Assembly: GCA_903871875.1 (NCBI GenBank)
Contig: CAIQIR010000132.1
Location: forward strand, 62,001 to 126,000
DNA: 64,000 nucleotides
Reading direction: 5' to 3'
Source of the DNA: an uncultured Schlesneria sp.
GTDB taxonomy: Bacteria; Planctomycetota; Planctomycetia; Planctomycetales; Planctomycetaceae
The translations under genes and the position numbers were made by a program. Below the pieces are notes generated by a model, which was not told where the DNA came from, ran no database searches, and saw nothing but the letters and a program-made list of their open reading frames with translations. Each line of letters begins with the position of its first letter. Position 1 is the stretch's first letter. Below, piece after piece: positions 9,008-18,288 of the stretch.

Positions 9008-9979
9008 ATGAAATATCGCCGGTTGGGACGCACGAATTGGCTGGTCAGCGAAGTCGGATACGGGATGTGGGGGATGGCCGGCTGGACCGGTTCTGACCTG
9101 GACGAAGTGAATCGAGCCTTGCGGCGTGCCGTCGCGCTGGGCTGCAACTTCTTCGACACGGCCTGGGGTTATGGAGCCGGTAAAAGTGAAGCCCTGCTTG
9201 GTGATTTGATTCGTGATTGCCCCCGTCAAAAGCTTTATACGGCAACCAAGATCCCCCCCAAGAATTGGAAGTGGCCCAGCCGGCGAGAATTCACACTCGG
9301 CGACTGTTTCCCCCCCGATCACATCGAAGAATATGTCACGGCCAGTCTGCACAATGCGGGCTTGTCATCATTCGACCTGATGCAGTTTCACACGTGGGAA
9401 GACTCGTGGTTAAAGGACGATCGGTGGTTTCACAAGATGTCCGACCTCAAGTCACAGGGGTTATTTACCGCCATTGGCATCAGTCAAAATCGCTGGGAAC
9501 CGTGGAATGGGATGGGAGCGGTCAAAAGCGGACTGATTGATTGCGTGCAGGTTATCTACAATATCTTTGATCAGAACCCGGAAGACGAATTGTTTCCGGC
9601 CTGTCGGAAACATGATGTGGGCGTCATCGCGCGAGTGCCTTTCGATGAAGGAACGTTGACGGGGACGTTAACAAAATCATCGACGTGGCCTGAAGGCGAT
9701 TGGCGTAACAGTTATTTCGTGCCAGAGAATTTGAACGCCAGCGTCGATCGGGCGGAAGCACTTCGACCGCTGGTCCCTGCCGGGATGACAATGGCCGAGA
9801 TGGCCTTGCGGTTCACGTTATCTGAATCGACTGTCGGCACGGTGATTCCTGGGATGAGATCGATACGAAATGTTGACGCCAACATGAATGCCAGTGAGGC
9901 AGGGCCACTGTCTGCTGACTTGCTGCGACAACTGGCAGGTCATCGCTGGATCCGTCAGCCCACGGAATGGTCGCAGTAG
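9008..9979 (+). CDS. Aldo/keto reductase
   Basis: 323-residue NADPH-dependent oxidoreductase of the aldo/keto reductase superfamily, cytoplasmic (no signal). The N-terminal MKYRRLGRTNWLVSEVGYGMWG is the typical opening. The catalytic Asp50 and Tyr55 lie in FFDTAWGYG, the lysine in LYTATK and the histidine region in MQFHTWED. The C-terminal cofactor part shows VIARVPFDEGTLTG and TVIPGMRSIRNVDAN. Substrate cannot be predicted; sugar or reactive aldehydes are usual. AGGAG about 11 bases before the ATG supports the start. Neighbours give no pathway hint: it stands alone between a divergent gene and the next PSD module. Confidence 0.92.
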   Translation: MKYRRLGRTNWLVSEVGYGMWGMAGWTGSDLDEVNRALRRAVALGCNFFDTAWGYGAGKSEALLGDLIRDCPRQKLYTATKIPPKNWKWPSRREFTLGDCFPPDHIEEYVTASLHNAGLSSFDLMQFHTWEDSWLKDDRWFHKMSDLKSQGLFTAIGISQNRWEPWNGMGAVKSGLIDCVQVIYNIFDQNPEDELFPACRKHDVGVIARVPFDEGTLTGTLTKSSTWPEGDWRNSYFVPENLNASVDRAEALRPLVPAGMTMAEMALRFTLSESTVGTVIPGMRSIRNVDANMNASEAGPLSADLLRQLAGHRWIRQPTEWSQ

Positions 9980-10214
9980 TCAATCGGGAATGCCCATTGG
10001 CGTTTGGTGAGTGGCGTTGCCGGGTAGAAATGTGGACCGCTGCGTCGGTCTGGATGAATGGCCGAAAGCCTGAATTCCTCTGCACGGAATTTCCGAACTT
10101 TGCAACAACGCGCTGGCACGCAGTCGGAATTCTCGATACAACGAAAGAGGTTGATCCCTCCGTGATTTAGTGCTGTTGGCACTCCCTCCTGAACTACCTC
10201 GGTCTGACAAACGT

Positions 10215-12578
10215 ATGTTCCCACCGCGCTTCCTGCTGGTGTCTCTGGTTCCAACGGTGCTTGTGTTCGCCGGGATGGGGTGGCGACCGGAGTCGGCCGA
10301 AGCGCAGGATTCATCGCCGCTCGCGAAGCGGTTCGCGGAAGAGGGCGTGACGTTCGTCAACACGCACTGCGTCGCCTGCCACGGCGTGACCGAGCCAAAA
10401 GCCGATCTCAATCTTCTCTCTGACAAAAATCCGGCTGCGGTGACCAAGCATCGCGTGACGTGGGAAAACGTGATCGAGATGGTTTCGAGCGGCCAGATGC
10501 CACCTGAGGATAAGCCTCGTCCCGAGCAAGTCGAGATCGACAAGTTTGTCGCGATCATTAATGAGCTTTTCGATGAAGCGGATCTGCACGCGAAGCCGGA
10601 CCCCGGACGAGTGACCGTTCGGCGGTTGAATCGCACCGAGTACAACAACACCGTGCGTGATTTGATGTATATCGATTTCAATGCGGCGGAAGATTTCCCC
10701 TCGGACGACATCGGTCACGGTTTTGACAACATTGGCGATGTGCTAACGATGTCGCCCGTGTTGATGGAACGCTATCTGGCAGCGGCCGAGACGATTGTGC
10801 AAAAAGCCATCCTGGTCGGCCCTCCACCTCCACCGCCTCAAAGACGTGTGGTCGCGACATTCCTTCGCACCACCAACAAGGACGAAGCGTTCGAGGTTCC
10901 GGTCCGGTGTCTCAAGGCCAACGGTAAATTGACGACAACTCACAAGCTAGTCGTCGATGGTGACTACAAGTTTCGCTTTCATGGCTGGGGCTGTCAGGTG
11001 GGTGACGAACCGGTGAAGGTGGCGCTGCAGATTGACGACAACCCGCCGGAGACTGTTGAGTTCAAAGCCACGAGCCAAGCCAAATTGATGCACGAGTTGC
11101 AGCCGGTCCATCTGGGACCCGGTGAACACCGTCTGTCCGTTTCGTTCCTTAACGAATTCACTGACCCGGCAGCTGAAAAGCCCGAGGAGGCTCAACGAGC
11201 CCTGTATGTCGAATTCTTCGAATTGGAAGGGCCACTCGACATGGTGCCGCCGTCGCACAAGCGACTCTTGGCCTGTCGAGCAGAACATTCGAAGTCAGAT
11301 CAGGCCCGCGAAATTTTCAGCCGTTTCTTGGCTCGAGCGTATCGCCGGCCGGCGACGACGGAAGAAGTTGAGCGACTGGTGGCCCTGACAACGCGGGTTC
11401 AGGAAGAGGGGCAGAGTTGGGAGGCGGCGATGCAGCGGGCGATGCTCGTCACGCTGGTTTCACCGAAGTTTCTCTTTCGACTCGAACTTGATGATCGCCC
11501 CGAGAGTTCCGAATCGCGTGTCCTGAATGATTTCCAACTCGCCTCCCGGATGTCGTATTTCCTATGGAGTACGATGCCGGACGAAGAACTCTTTACTCTC
11601 GCCAGCAACGGGGAATTGACGAAGAATCTCGAGGTGCAGGTGCGCCGCATGCTGACCGACCCCAAATCGAATTCGCTGGTCGAAAACTTTGCCCTGCAAT
11701 GGCTGCAGTTGAAACGACTGAAGGTGGTCTCGCCCGACGCGGGGGCTTTTCCTTCATTCAACGAATCGTTACGCACGGCGATGCTCAAAGAAACGGAGCT
11801 CTTCTTCCAGGCCATCATTCATGAAGATCGCAGCATCCTGGATTTGATCGACGCCGATTTTACGTTCGTGAATAAGCCGCTTGCCCAGCACTATGGTCTC
11901 GAAGCGGAACTGTCCAAGGCGACCAAGAATGAGCATCAAGACAAGCAGTCGGATCCCAACCAAGTCTTTGTGCGTGTGGCGTTGCCTGACAAATTGCGCG
12001 GCGGATTGCTGACTCAAGCGAGCATCCTCACGGTCACGTCGAATCCCACGCGTACGTCACCGGTCAAGCGAGGGCGCTGGATCCTCGAGCAGATTCTGGG
12101 TGCTCCACCGCCTCCCCCACCTCCCAATGTTCCTGAACTGGCCGAGGGAGAGAAGGCTCAATTGACCGGTTCGTTGCGGCAGCGAATGGAACAGCATCGC
12201 GCCAATCCCGCCTGTGCGAATTGTCATGCCAAGATGGACCCCTTGGGATTCGCCTTCGAAAATTACAATGCGATCGGCGGATTCCGGCAGAAGGACGGGG
12301 ATTTTTCGATTGAAACGGGGGGCGTGTTGCCGGGTGGCAGGACTTTTCAAGGTCCGGTTGAGTTAAAGTCGATCTTGATGGAGCAGCGTGCGAAAATTGG
12401 TCGCAATCTGACCCAGAAGCTGATGACCTTCGGTTTGGGCCGAGGTCTAGAGTACTATGACCGGCGTTCGATCATGAAAATTCAAGAAGCACTCGAAAAG
12501 GACGATTTCAAATTCTCGACCCTGGCGATCGAGATTGTGAAGAGCGATCCATTCCGAATGCGTCGAGGAAGCGAATAG
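10215..12578 (+). CDS. Secreted DUF1587-DUF1595-DUF1592-DUF1588-DUF1585 c-haem protein
   Basis: 787-residue exported protein. After the signal (ending ESAEAQ) comes a cytochrome-like segment with CVACH near residue 52, then DUF1587 (VRRLNRTEYNNTVRDL), a beta-rich linker of about 200 residues that resembles a carbohydrate-binding module in position only, DUF1595 (FLARAYRRPATTEEVERL), DUF1592 (ASRMSYFLWSTMPDEELF), DUF1588 with a second haem motif CANCHAKMDPLGF near residue 667, and DUF1585 at the C-terminus (LTQKLMTFGLGRGLEYYD). The reaction is unknown. A proline run follows the DUF1588 opening. The ATG at 10215 was preferred to the GTG at 10170 because it leads straight into the signal, although no strong ribosome binding site is visible. 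It pairs with the DUF1552 gene 145 bases downstream. Confidence 0.92.
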   Translation: MFPPRFLLVSLVPTVLVFAGMGWRPESAEAQDSSPLAKRFAEEGVTFVNTHCVACHGVTEPKADLNLLSDKNPAAVTKHRVTWENVIEMVSSGQMPPEDKPRPEQVEIDKFVAIINELFDEADLHAKPDPGRVTVRRLNRTEYNNTVRDLMYIDFNAAEDFPSDDIGHGFDNIGDVLTMSPVLMERYLAAAETIVQKAILVGPPPPPPQRRVVATFLRTTNKDEAFEVPVRCLKANGKLTTTHKLVVDGDYKFRFHGWGCQVGDEPVKVALQIDDNPPETVEFKATSQAKLMHELQPVHLGPGEHRLSVSFLNEFTDPAAEKPEEAQRALYVEFFELEGPLDMVPPSHKRLLACRAEHSKSDQAREIFSRFLARAYRRPATTEEVERLVALTTRVQEEGQSWEAAMQRAMLVTLVSPKFLFRLELDDRPESSESRVLNDFQLASRMSYFLWSTMPDEELFTLASNGELTKNLEVQVRRMLTDPKSNSLVENFALQWLQLKRLKVVSPDAGAFPSFNESLRTAMLKETELFFQAIIHEDRSILDLIDADFTFVNKPLAQHYGLEAELSKATKNEHQDKQSDPNQVFVRVALPDKLRGGLLTQASILTVTSNPTRTSPVKRGRWILEQILGAPPPPPPPNVPELAEGEKAQLTGSLRQRMEQHRANPACANCHAKMDPLGFAFENYNAIGGFRQKDGDFSIETGGVLPGGRTFQGPVELKSILMEQRAKIGRNLTQKLMTFGLGRGLEYYDRRSIMKIQEALEKDDFKFSTLAIEIVKSDPFRMRRGSE

Positions 12579-12723
12579 AGGTTTGACAGGACGAGTTAGC
12601 GGGATCGTTTTCGATTTGACTGGTACATAATAAGGTGAGGATACGGTCTTCACGGGTCGCTATCGGCAGTGAGGACAGACTGGATTTTCCCGCGATTGTG
12701 GAATCTGACAAAGGGCAGACGAG

Positions 12724-14064
12724 ATGAAGCGAGACCACATTTCCCGACGGACCGTATTGAAGGGGTTGAGCACGGCCATCGCGTTGCCCTGGCTGGAAGC
12801 AATGGGGCCAGTGGCCTCGTGGGCGGCTGACGTTTCGCCAACGAAAACTGCTCCGAACCGGATGGCATTTCTGTACGTGCCCAACGGCAAAAACATGGCT
12901 GACTGGACGCCGACGACAGAGGGATCTGGGTTCGAACTGACGCCGATTCTGGAACCGCTTGCTCCTGTCAAAGATCAGGTTCTTGTCTTGTCGGGACTGA
13001 CTGCGGATGGTGCTCGACCGCACGGTGACGGCGGGGGCGATCATGCGCGAGCCCTGGCGTCGTTCCTGACCGGTGCCCATCCGGTCAAGACCGACGGGAC
13101 AGATATTCGTAACGGGATTTCGGTCGATCAGGTGGCAGCCGCTCGTGTCGGTGATCAAACTCGGCTGCCATCGCTCGAAATCGGTTGCGAATCGGGAGCG
13201 ATGGCGGGCAACTGTGACTCGGGTTATAGCTGCGTCTATTCGTCAACCATGTCTTGGCGCTCGGCGACACAGCCGTTGCCCAAAGAAGTAAATCCCAAGC
13301 TGGTCTTTGAACGACTGTTCGGTGCGGGCTCTGGCGGTGATCGAGCTCGGCGTGACCAGCTTCGTCAAAGCGTGCTCGATTTTGTCCGAGAAGACACTCG
13401 TGATCTGACCGGACGACTCGGCAAGAACGACCAGCACAAGCTGGACGAGTATTTCAGTTCGATCCGTGACATTGAACATCGCATCGCACGCGCCGCGGCG
13501 CTGCCCGAGGTGAAGGTGCCCGATTACCCTGTTCCGGCAGGAGTCCCGACCGATTTTCAAGAGCATATTCGCCTGATGTGCGACTTGATGGTGCTGGCGT
13601 TTCAAACGGATATGACTCGCGTCTGCTCGTTCGTGTTGACGAATGAAGGCAGCAATCGATCGTATCCCATCATTGGTGTGTCCGAAGGACATCATGAACT
13701 TTCGCATCACGGCAATGATGCGAAGAAGAAAGAAAAGATTCGCGACATTAACAAGTTCCATGTCACGCAGCTGTCCTATCTGGCTCAGAAGTTGAAGGCC
13801 ATTCCGGAAGGGGAGGGCACGCTACTGGATAACTGCATGATTGCGTATGGCAGCGCGAACTCGGACGGCAACGCTCATAACCACGATGATTTGCCCGTAC
13901 TGCTCTTGGGACAGGGTGGTGGCACGATCCAATCGGGGCGTCATCTTCGCTATGCCAAAGAAACACCGATCAGCAATCTGTGGATGTCGATGCTGGAACG
14001 AATGGACGTGAAGATTCCGTTCCTGGGCGACAGCACGGGGGCGTTGGCCGGTTTAGTGGGCTGA
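12724..14064 (+). CDS. DUF1552 protein with Tat signal
   Basis: 446-residue protein of the DUF1552 family, related to DUF1501 and usually encoded next to DUF1592 proteins. The N-terminus is a twin-arginine signal, HISRRTVLKGLSTAIALPWLEAM, ending near SWAAD. The body has the family blocks AFLYVPNGKNM, LSGLTADGARPHGDGGGDHARA, SVDQVAA, LEIGCESG, LMCDLMVLAFQTDMTRV, SHHGND and LLGQGGGTIQSGRHL. Export in folded form to the periplasm is expected. Activity is not established. Together with 10215-12578 it forms the second of three haem-protein plus Tat-protein modules in the first third of the window. Confidence 0.92.
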   Translation: MKRDHISRRTVLKGLSTAIALPWLEAMGPVASWAADVSPTKTAPNRMAFLYVPNGKNMADWTPTTEGSGFELTPILEPLAPVKDQVLVLSGLTADGARPHGDGGGDHARALASFLTGAHPVKTDGTDIRNGISVDQVAAARVGDQTRLPSLEIGCESGAMAGNCDSGYSCVYSSTMSWRSATQPLPKEVNPKLVFERLFGAGSGGDRARRDQLRQSVLDFVREDTRDLTGRLGKNDQHKLDEYFSSIRDIEHRIARAAALPEVKVPDYPVPAGVPTDFQEHIRLMCDLMVLAFQTDMTRVCSFVLTNEGSNRSYPIIGVSEGHHELSHHGNDAKKKEKIRDINKFHVTQLSYLAQKLKAIPEGEGTLLDNCMIAYGSANSDGNAHNHDDLPVLLLGQGGGTIQSGRHLRYAKETPISNLWMSMLERMDVKIPFLGDSTGALAGLVG

Positions 14065-14070
14065 GAACGT

Positions 14071-14097
14071 GACCCGACGGCGAGCAGGCTGTCGGTC
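14071..14097. terminator. Bulged hairpin between convergent genes
   Basis: GACC-C-GAC (14071-14078) pairs with GTCGGTC (14091-14097) with one bulged base and a 12-base loop. It lies exactly between the DUF1552 stop and the end of the minus-strand gene, so a bidirectional terminator is plausible. No T tract is present. Confidence 0.35.
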
Positions 14098-15904
14098 AGG
14101 GTGCGGCGACGATCGGAACGTTCTCGAATTTGAACGGGACAAGCACTGTCTTCATATTCGTATAGACGGTGAATTCGACGGTCAGCTTGTCGGGAAGCTT
14201 GCCATCGGCGAGCGAGATTGCCTGATAGGGCGAGCCGTTCTGATCGCCATACGAGTAGACCAGACCGGGGATCAATTGCCCTTCAGTATCGAACGCACGC
14301 AACTTGCCCAATTGAAACTTGGCGTGCGTGAAGAACGCCACTTCTTTTCCCTGCTTGAGCGTCTTCACGCGGAATCCCGCATTCCACAGATCGTTGTCGG
14401 AAGTGGGCATGTCGATCAGCGACCGCACGTCTTCCAGTTTCCGCTGAATCGAGACTTCGGAAGTTCGCAGCTGCACTGTTCCCTCTAACGTTCGAAGGTT
14501 ATCCAGCGGCAATGTCGGGCGTTCCAGGAAACCATGCAGTCGAAGTCCACCGGCGGGCTGATCGCCAACGGCCACGTCACGATCAATGGGGATTACCTGC
14601 TGTGTCAGGTTGTGCCGTTGCCGGCCGGGGCGTGGCGGAGGAGTCACAACACGTAAGTTGTGTCCTTTGTGATTGGTCCCCGCCGAAATTTCGCCGACCG
14701 CCTGCGTGATTTTAAACATCCCATACGAGACGGCATTCGTCGCGACGCCGGTCACGTCCAAACGAATCTCCAGCGGGTTTGGGTCCTTCTTTTTTTCCTC
14801 GGCATTGGGGGCTGGCGGGGGAAGCAAAGCTTGAGCCCGCAGGACCAGTCCCTCCGGGATTCCGGTGGTGGTCGAAGGGGGCGTACCCTGATCGACTGAG
14901 GGCTCAGCAGGAGTTGTGACTGCCGGGACCGTAACCATGGCGGTCTGTTCGGGATTTGGAGAATGAAACTGTTGCATGGCGGCTTTGACCATGGCCAGAT
15001 CGCCAACCATCACAAGGTGCCGGAACGAATACTCACCGGGTGCGATTCCCCGTTCGTGATCGGTGATCCGAAAGACGCTATTCCATTTCACGACCTTCGC
15101 ATCGGGAAAGGCGAAGCGGCCGTAACCGACCGGCCCCGCACCATGAGCGGTCTGCGGAGGACAATAAATGCCCATGGCGTGCGAGCCATCTTCGGTGGCC
15201 AGGACAACCGGAAACGATTGTTCTCCGGGGCCCGGCGACAGCGGCTCCAGATCTTGTGTGGCGGGATTGAAGGCCCAGAACTTCTGGAAGTCTTGTGGCA
15301 TATAGCCGGTGAGAGATTCAAAGACGGCCTCTTTAAGTGGTTCGCCGATCGGCAAGGAAAAGGTGACGTCATAGCGTACGACATGGGTTAGTCCAGGAAT
15401 TCCGATCTCCACCCGTTTGGTCAGCAAGTGATCGGACAGCACCTTGGTATTCTTCGCCGGATGTCCACCTGATTTTTGACCGGGTTCAAGCCAGAAGGCC
15501 ATTTGCGATGTTGTCTGCAGCGCCGTTTCCGTCGCCACCAAATGGAGCAAACGACTGCTTGAAGTGGGGCCGCTGGCGTCCTTCGAAGAACCGGCTTCGG
15601 TCGGATTATAGGTCTCGTCGGTCTTCGGAGATCCGGCATCGAAGTTGGACGCGGATTGCAGTTGTCGGCCGTGATCAAAACTATCGATGAATTCTTTGCC
15701 ATCCCAAGTCAGCGAATGAATTGCACCGGCCAGGCGAGGTGTGGTCGTGATCACAATTTCGGATTTACCGGCCGGACCACGGATCACGGCCTGGCCATCG
15801 GGAAGAGGTCCCTCGGCCAGTAGGCTCACTGCGGAATGGCTGCAGACACCAAAGACAAGGATGAGCACAGCAAGACATCGACGCGGGGGAATGAGGTAGA
15901 GCAT
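14096..15904 (-). CDS. Large exported protein of unknown function
   Basis: 602-residue protein with a signal peptide (CLAVLILVFGVCSHSAVSLLAEG) and no other membrane segment. I do not recognise the family. The segment IHSLTWDGKEFIDSFDHGRQLQ resembles the substrate-facing opening seen in galactose-mutarotase-like beta-sandwich proteins, which would fit a sugar-binding protein, but this is weak. The centre (about residues 60-330) is beta-rich, with FRHLVMVGDLAMVKAAM near its end. A Pro/Thr-rich linker (about residues 335-375) leads to a C-terminal domain of about 230 residues ending in TVYTNMKTVLVPFKFENVP. It stands alone on the minus strand, convergent with the DUF1552 gene. Confidence is high that it is a real gene and low for any function. 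Confidence 0.8.
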   Translation of the reverse strand: MLYLIPPRRCLAVLILVFGVCSHSAVSLLAEGPLPDGQAVIRGPAGKSEIVITTTPRLAGAIHSLTWDGKEFIDSFDHGRQLQSASNFDAGSPKTDETYNPTEAGSSKDASGPTSSSRLLHLVATETALQTTSQMAFWLEPGQKSGGHPAKNTKVLSDHLLTKRVEIGIPGLTHVVRYDVTFSLPIGEPLKEAVFESLTGYMPQDFQKFWAFNPATQDLEPLSPGPGEQSFPVVLATEDGSHAMGIYCPPQTAHGAGPVGYGRFAFPDAKVVKWNSVFRITDHERGIAPGEYSFRHLVMVGDLAMVKAAMQQFHSPNPEQTAMVTVPAVTTPAEPSVDQGTPPSTTTGIPEGLVLRAQALLPPPAPNAEEKKKDPNPLEIRLDVTGVATNAVSYGMFKITQAVGEISAGTNHKGHNLRVVTPPPRPGRQRHNLTQQVIPIDRDVAVGDQPAGGLRLHGFLERPTLPLDNLRTLEGTVQLRTSEVSIQRKLEDVRSLIDMPTSDNDLWNAGFRVKTLKQGKEVAFFTHAKFQLGKLRAFDTEGQLIPGLVYSYGDQNGSPYQAISLADGKLPDKLTVEFTVYTNMKTVLVPFKFENVPIVAAP

Positions 15905-16152
15905 GCGAGGATCTCGGCAGGCAGCACATCGGACGGCAGGAATCGCGAAGCGACGGATTCGGCTGCAATCAATCGCGCTTCATCATGGCAGGAACCAAGA
16001 TCATGCGCGTTCCGAGAATTTTTTTCCACCGCATCCGTGTCCGGCAGGGGTGGGAGATCATGGCGGTCGTCTGTTAACGGTGCGCGATTTCCTGCCCGGC
16101 GCGACGGTGACGTGCTGTCCTTCGGTTGAGCGAAATCTGCGTCCGTGTGGGT

Positions 16153-17364
16153 CTATTCCGTCGGGACTTCGCCGTGGACCGGACGGGAGGGGAATAGCTG
16201 CTTGAAGAGCAGTCCGATGATCCAGTTCATGATGCCGTTGCTGCCACGAACGTAAATTGACCGTCGTGATTGCAGCGCGCCAAACTTGATGCGTTTGACT
16301 TCTTCCGAGTTCTGGCCGATCTCGACATGCGTGGCACTGTGACGAGCAGCGTCCTCGATCCCTCGCAATGACAAGTTGAAGTAAAGATGGGTGTCTGAAT
16401 TAATGGATTCGTCAAACCCCATATACAGCCCGCAGTAGTCGTGTCCGCTATGCAGGGCGATGGAAAATCCCCGGACGCGTTCCGCCTCCATTGCAAAGGT
16501 CAATTCGCAGCAGTCGGGTAGCTGACGTGGCATCTCTGTGAAGAAAGACAGCGGCAGGTGTTCAAACTTGGTCTTTGAGCGAAGAAAGACCGATTCGTAA
16601 AGTTCATAGACCTCGGGCGTCATCAACCGTTCGATTGTTTCGATGTCCGACGTCGTCATGAACTGCAGACCGCTGGCGGCAAATTTCTTCATCGACCGTT
16701 TGATGCTGTGGCGACTGTTCTGCCCCAGGCTGCGCAGGTATTCGTCGAACGAGTCGCTACGAAGATGAACGATGTGCGTCGGCAAGCTGTCGGCCTTCCG
16801 ATAGCCCAGGTTCTCGAGCGTTTTCAGCGGCGGCATTTCGTGATCAGCGAATTCTTTCAAGACGATAATCTTGGACTTGTCTTGCCGAGCCACTCGACGC
16901 AGCGTTTGATCGAGCAAGTTCATCACGCCGGCAGTATCGGCCTCGGGCGTAAAACGCAAACTGCTTTGCCCGGCGGACAGGGGCAGACCGCAAAAGAGGA
17001 TGCGATAATCGACCAATTGACGCGAGATTTTGCCCAGACGACTGAGAGCCCATTGCGACCATGCGTCCTCGGCCAGGATGCCGATATCGATCGTGAAGGT
17101 GCAAAGAACGGCAATCGCAACCGGTTTTGTTGATGCATCACGATAGATCACAAAGCGAAACCGACAACTGTCGGCCATGCTGATTTCGAGCGCCTTCAAT
17201 AATCGAAGGTCCATGAAGTAATCAGAACTGGGACGAACCTGTTCCCATGCGTCCAGATCCACGTCAGCGACTGCGCGTTGAATCTCTTCGGTCAACCCGC
17301 GTCTCGGCGACTGCGTCGCGGACCGAGGTCTTTCCGAGACCATGGTCCCATTGTCATTGTTCAT
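16153..17364 (-). CDS. GNAT-superfamily acyltransferase (BioF2-like/FemAB-like)
   Basis: 403-residue cytoplasmic protein of the double-GNAT type found in FemAB-like and CelD/BcsL-like families. The segment LGQNSRHSIKRSMKKF, followed by FAMEAERVRGFSIALHSGHDYCGLYMGFDES and a THLYFNLSLRGIEDAARH helix, is the typical acceptor-binding and fold signature of such acyltransferases. The substrate is unknown; peptidoglycan cross-bridge or exopolysaccharide modification are the usual roles. The N-terminal 30 residues are polar and may be disordered. A hydrophobic patch near residue 380 (GIMNWIIGLLFKQLF) could touch the membrane. Neighbouring genes do not suggest a pathway. Confidence 0.8.
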   Translation of the reverse strand: MNNDNGTMVSERPRSATQSPRRGLTEEIQRAVADVDLDAWEQVRPSSDYFMDLRLLKALEISMADSCRFRFVIYRDASTKPVAIAVLCTFTIDIGILAEDAWSQWALSRLGKISRQLVDYRILFCGLPLSAGQSSLRFTPEADTAGVMNLLDQTLRRVARQDKSKIIVLKEFADHEMPPLKTLENLGYRKADSLPTHIVHLRSDSFDEYLRSLGQNSRHSIKRSMKKFAASGLQFMTTSDIETIERLMTPEVYELYESVFLRSKTKFEHLPLSFFTEMPRQLPDCCELTFAMEAERVRGFSIALHSGHDYCGLYMGFDESINSDTHLYFNLSLRGIEDAARHSATHVEIGQNSEEVKRIKFGALQSRRSIYVRGSNGIMNWIIGLLFKQLFPSRPVHGEVPTE

Positions 17365-17657
17365 ATCGGTGTCAAACTCCGTTTAAACATCTGGTTCGAC
17401 CGCCAGTGCCGAGACCTCTTTATCGAAGCGTACGGGCATCTGCCTTGAGTGTGGTTCGGCGGGCGTGATTTCACCGGCGTGACAACTTCTCGGGGGACCG
17501 CAGTGTAGACGTGGCTGGAACGATGGCAAATACCAGCTCTGGATAGCAAATCAGGGAATCAGCGGAATCTGCAAGATTTCGGTACGAAAGATCGCGCTGG
17601 TCATGCCGAAGTCATGAGTCGCGGCAGCCTTTGCCGATTCCTCTTTTCCGAGTGGAA

Positions 17658-18110
17658 TCACGATTTGGCCGCGGCCGGAGTAGAACGAAAGCTGATGGCT
17701 AGGCGGTTGTAGGCATTCATCAGACTGATGGCGATGGTCAGATCTGCCAGTTCCTTTTCCGTGAAATGCGCTGCCACGATTTGAAAATCGGTATCGGGGA
17801 CGTTGGTCTGGGCCACGCGTGTGACCGTTTCCGCCCAGGCCAGTGCTGCTTTTTCCTGTTCCGAAAATAGATCGCCGGCTTCGTGCCAGACTGGCACCAG
17901 GACCAGCTTCTCAATCGCCAATCCTCCCTTGATCAGATCGCGCGAATGCAGGTCGATGCAGTAGGCACAGCCGTTGATTTGGGACACGCGGAGATAAACC
18001 AGATCGATCAGGGATTTGGACAGTCCGCATTGATTGAGATAGACATGAACTCCACCAAGTGCCTTCATACCGCCCGCAGCAATTTGAGAATAATCGAGAC
18101 GTTGAGTCAT
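17658..18110 (-). CDS. Carboxymuconolactone decarboxylase/AhpD-family protein
   Basis: 150-residue all-helical protein of the AhpD-like family. The redox motif C48-A-Y-C51-I-D-L-H55 (CxxCxxxH) is intact, as in the alkylhydroperoxidase AhpD subfamily, which reduces peroxides or peroxidase partners. The family core LVYLRVSQINGCAYCIDLHS followed by AWAETVTRV and FTEKELADLTIAISLMNAYNRLA is the usual arrangement. GAGGG about 7 bases before the ATG on the minus strand supports the start. It is divergent from the PSCyt/DUF1549 gene at 18289, with both promoters in the intervening 178 bases. It is probably a stress protein; no neighbour indicates a specific substrate. Confidence 0.9.
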   Translation of the reverse strand: MTQRLDYSQIAAGGMKALGGVHVYLNQCGLSKSLIDLVYLRVSQINGCAYCIDLHSRDLIKGGLAIEKLVLVPVWHEAGDLFSEQEKAALAWAETVTRVAQTNVPDTDFQIVAAHFTEKELADLTIAISLMNAYNRLAISFRSTPAAAKS

Positions 18111-18288
18111 GGTTTGCCCTCAGCTGATTTTCGAAGTCCTGGTGACCACGACGTGGTGGCCGCCTGCTATTTGACCAACATCTCAATTCGAGATCGATCG
18201 TTTTAGCGGCTATTTCCGCATTGCGACTATTGGAAACATCCAACATAATTGATGCGTGGTGACTGATTCCTTCCGCATGCGGCCCGCC

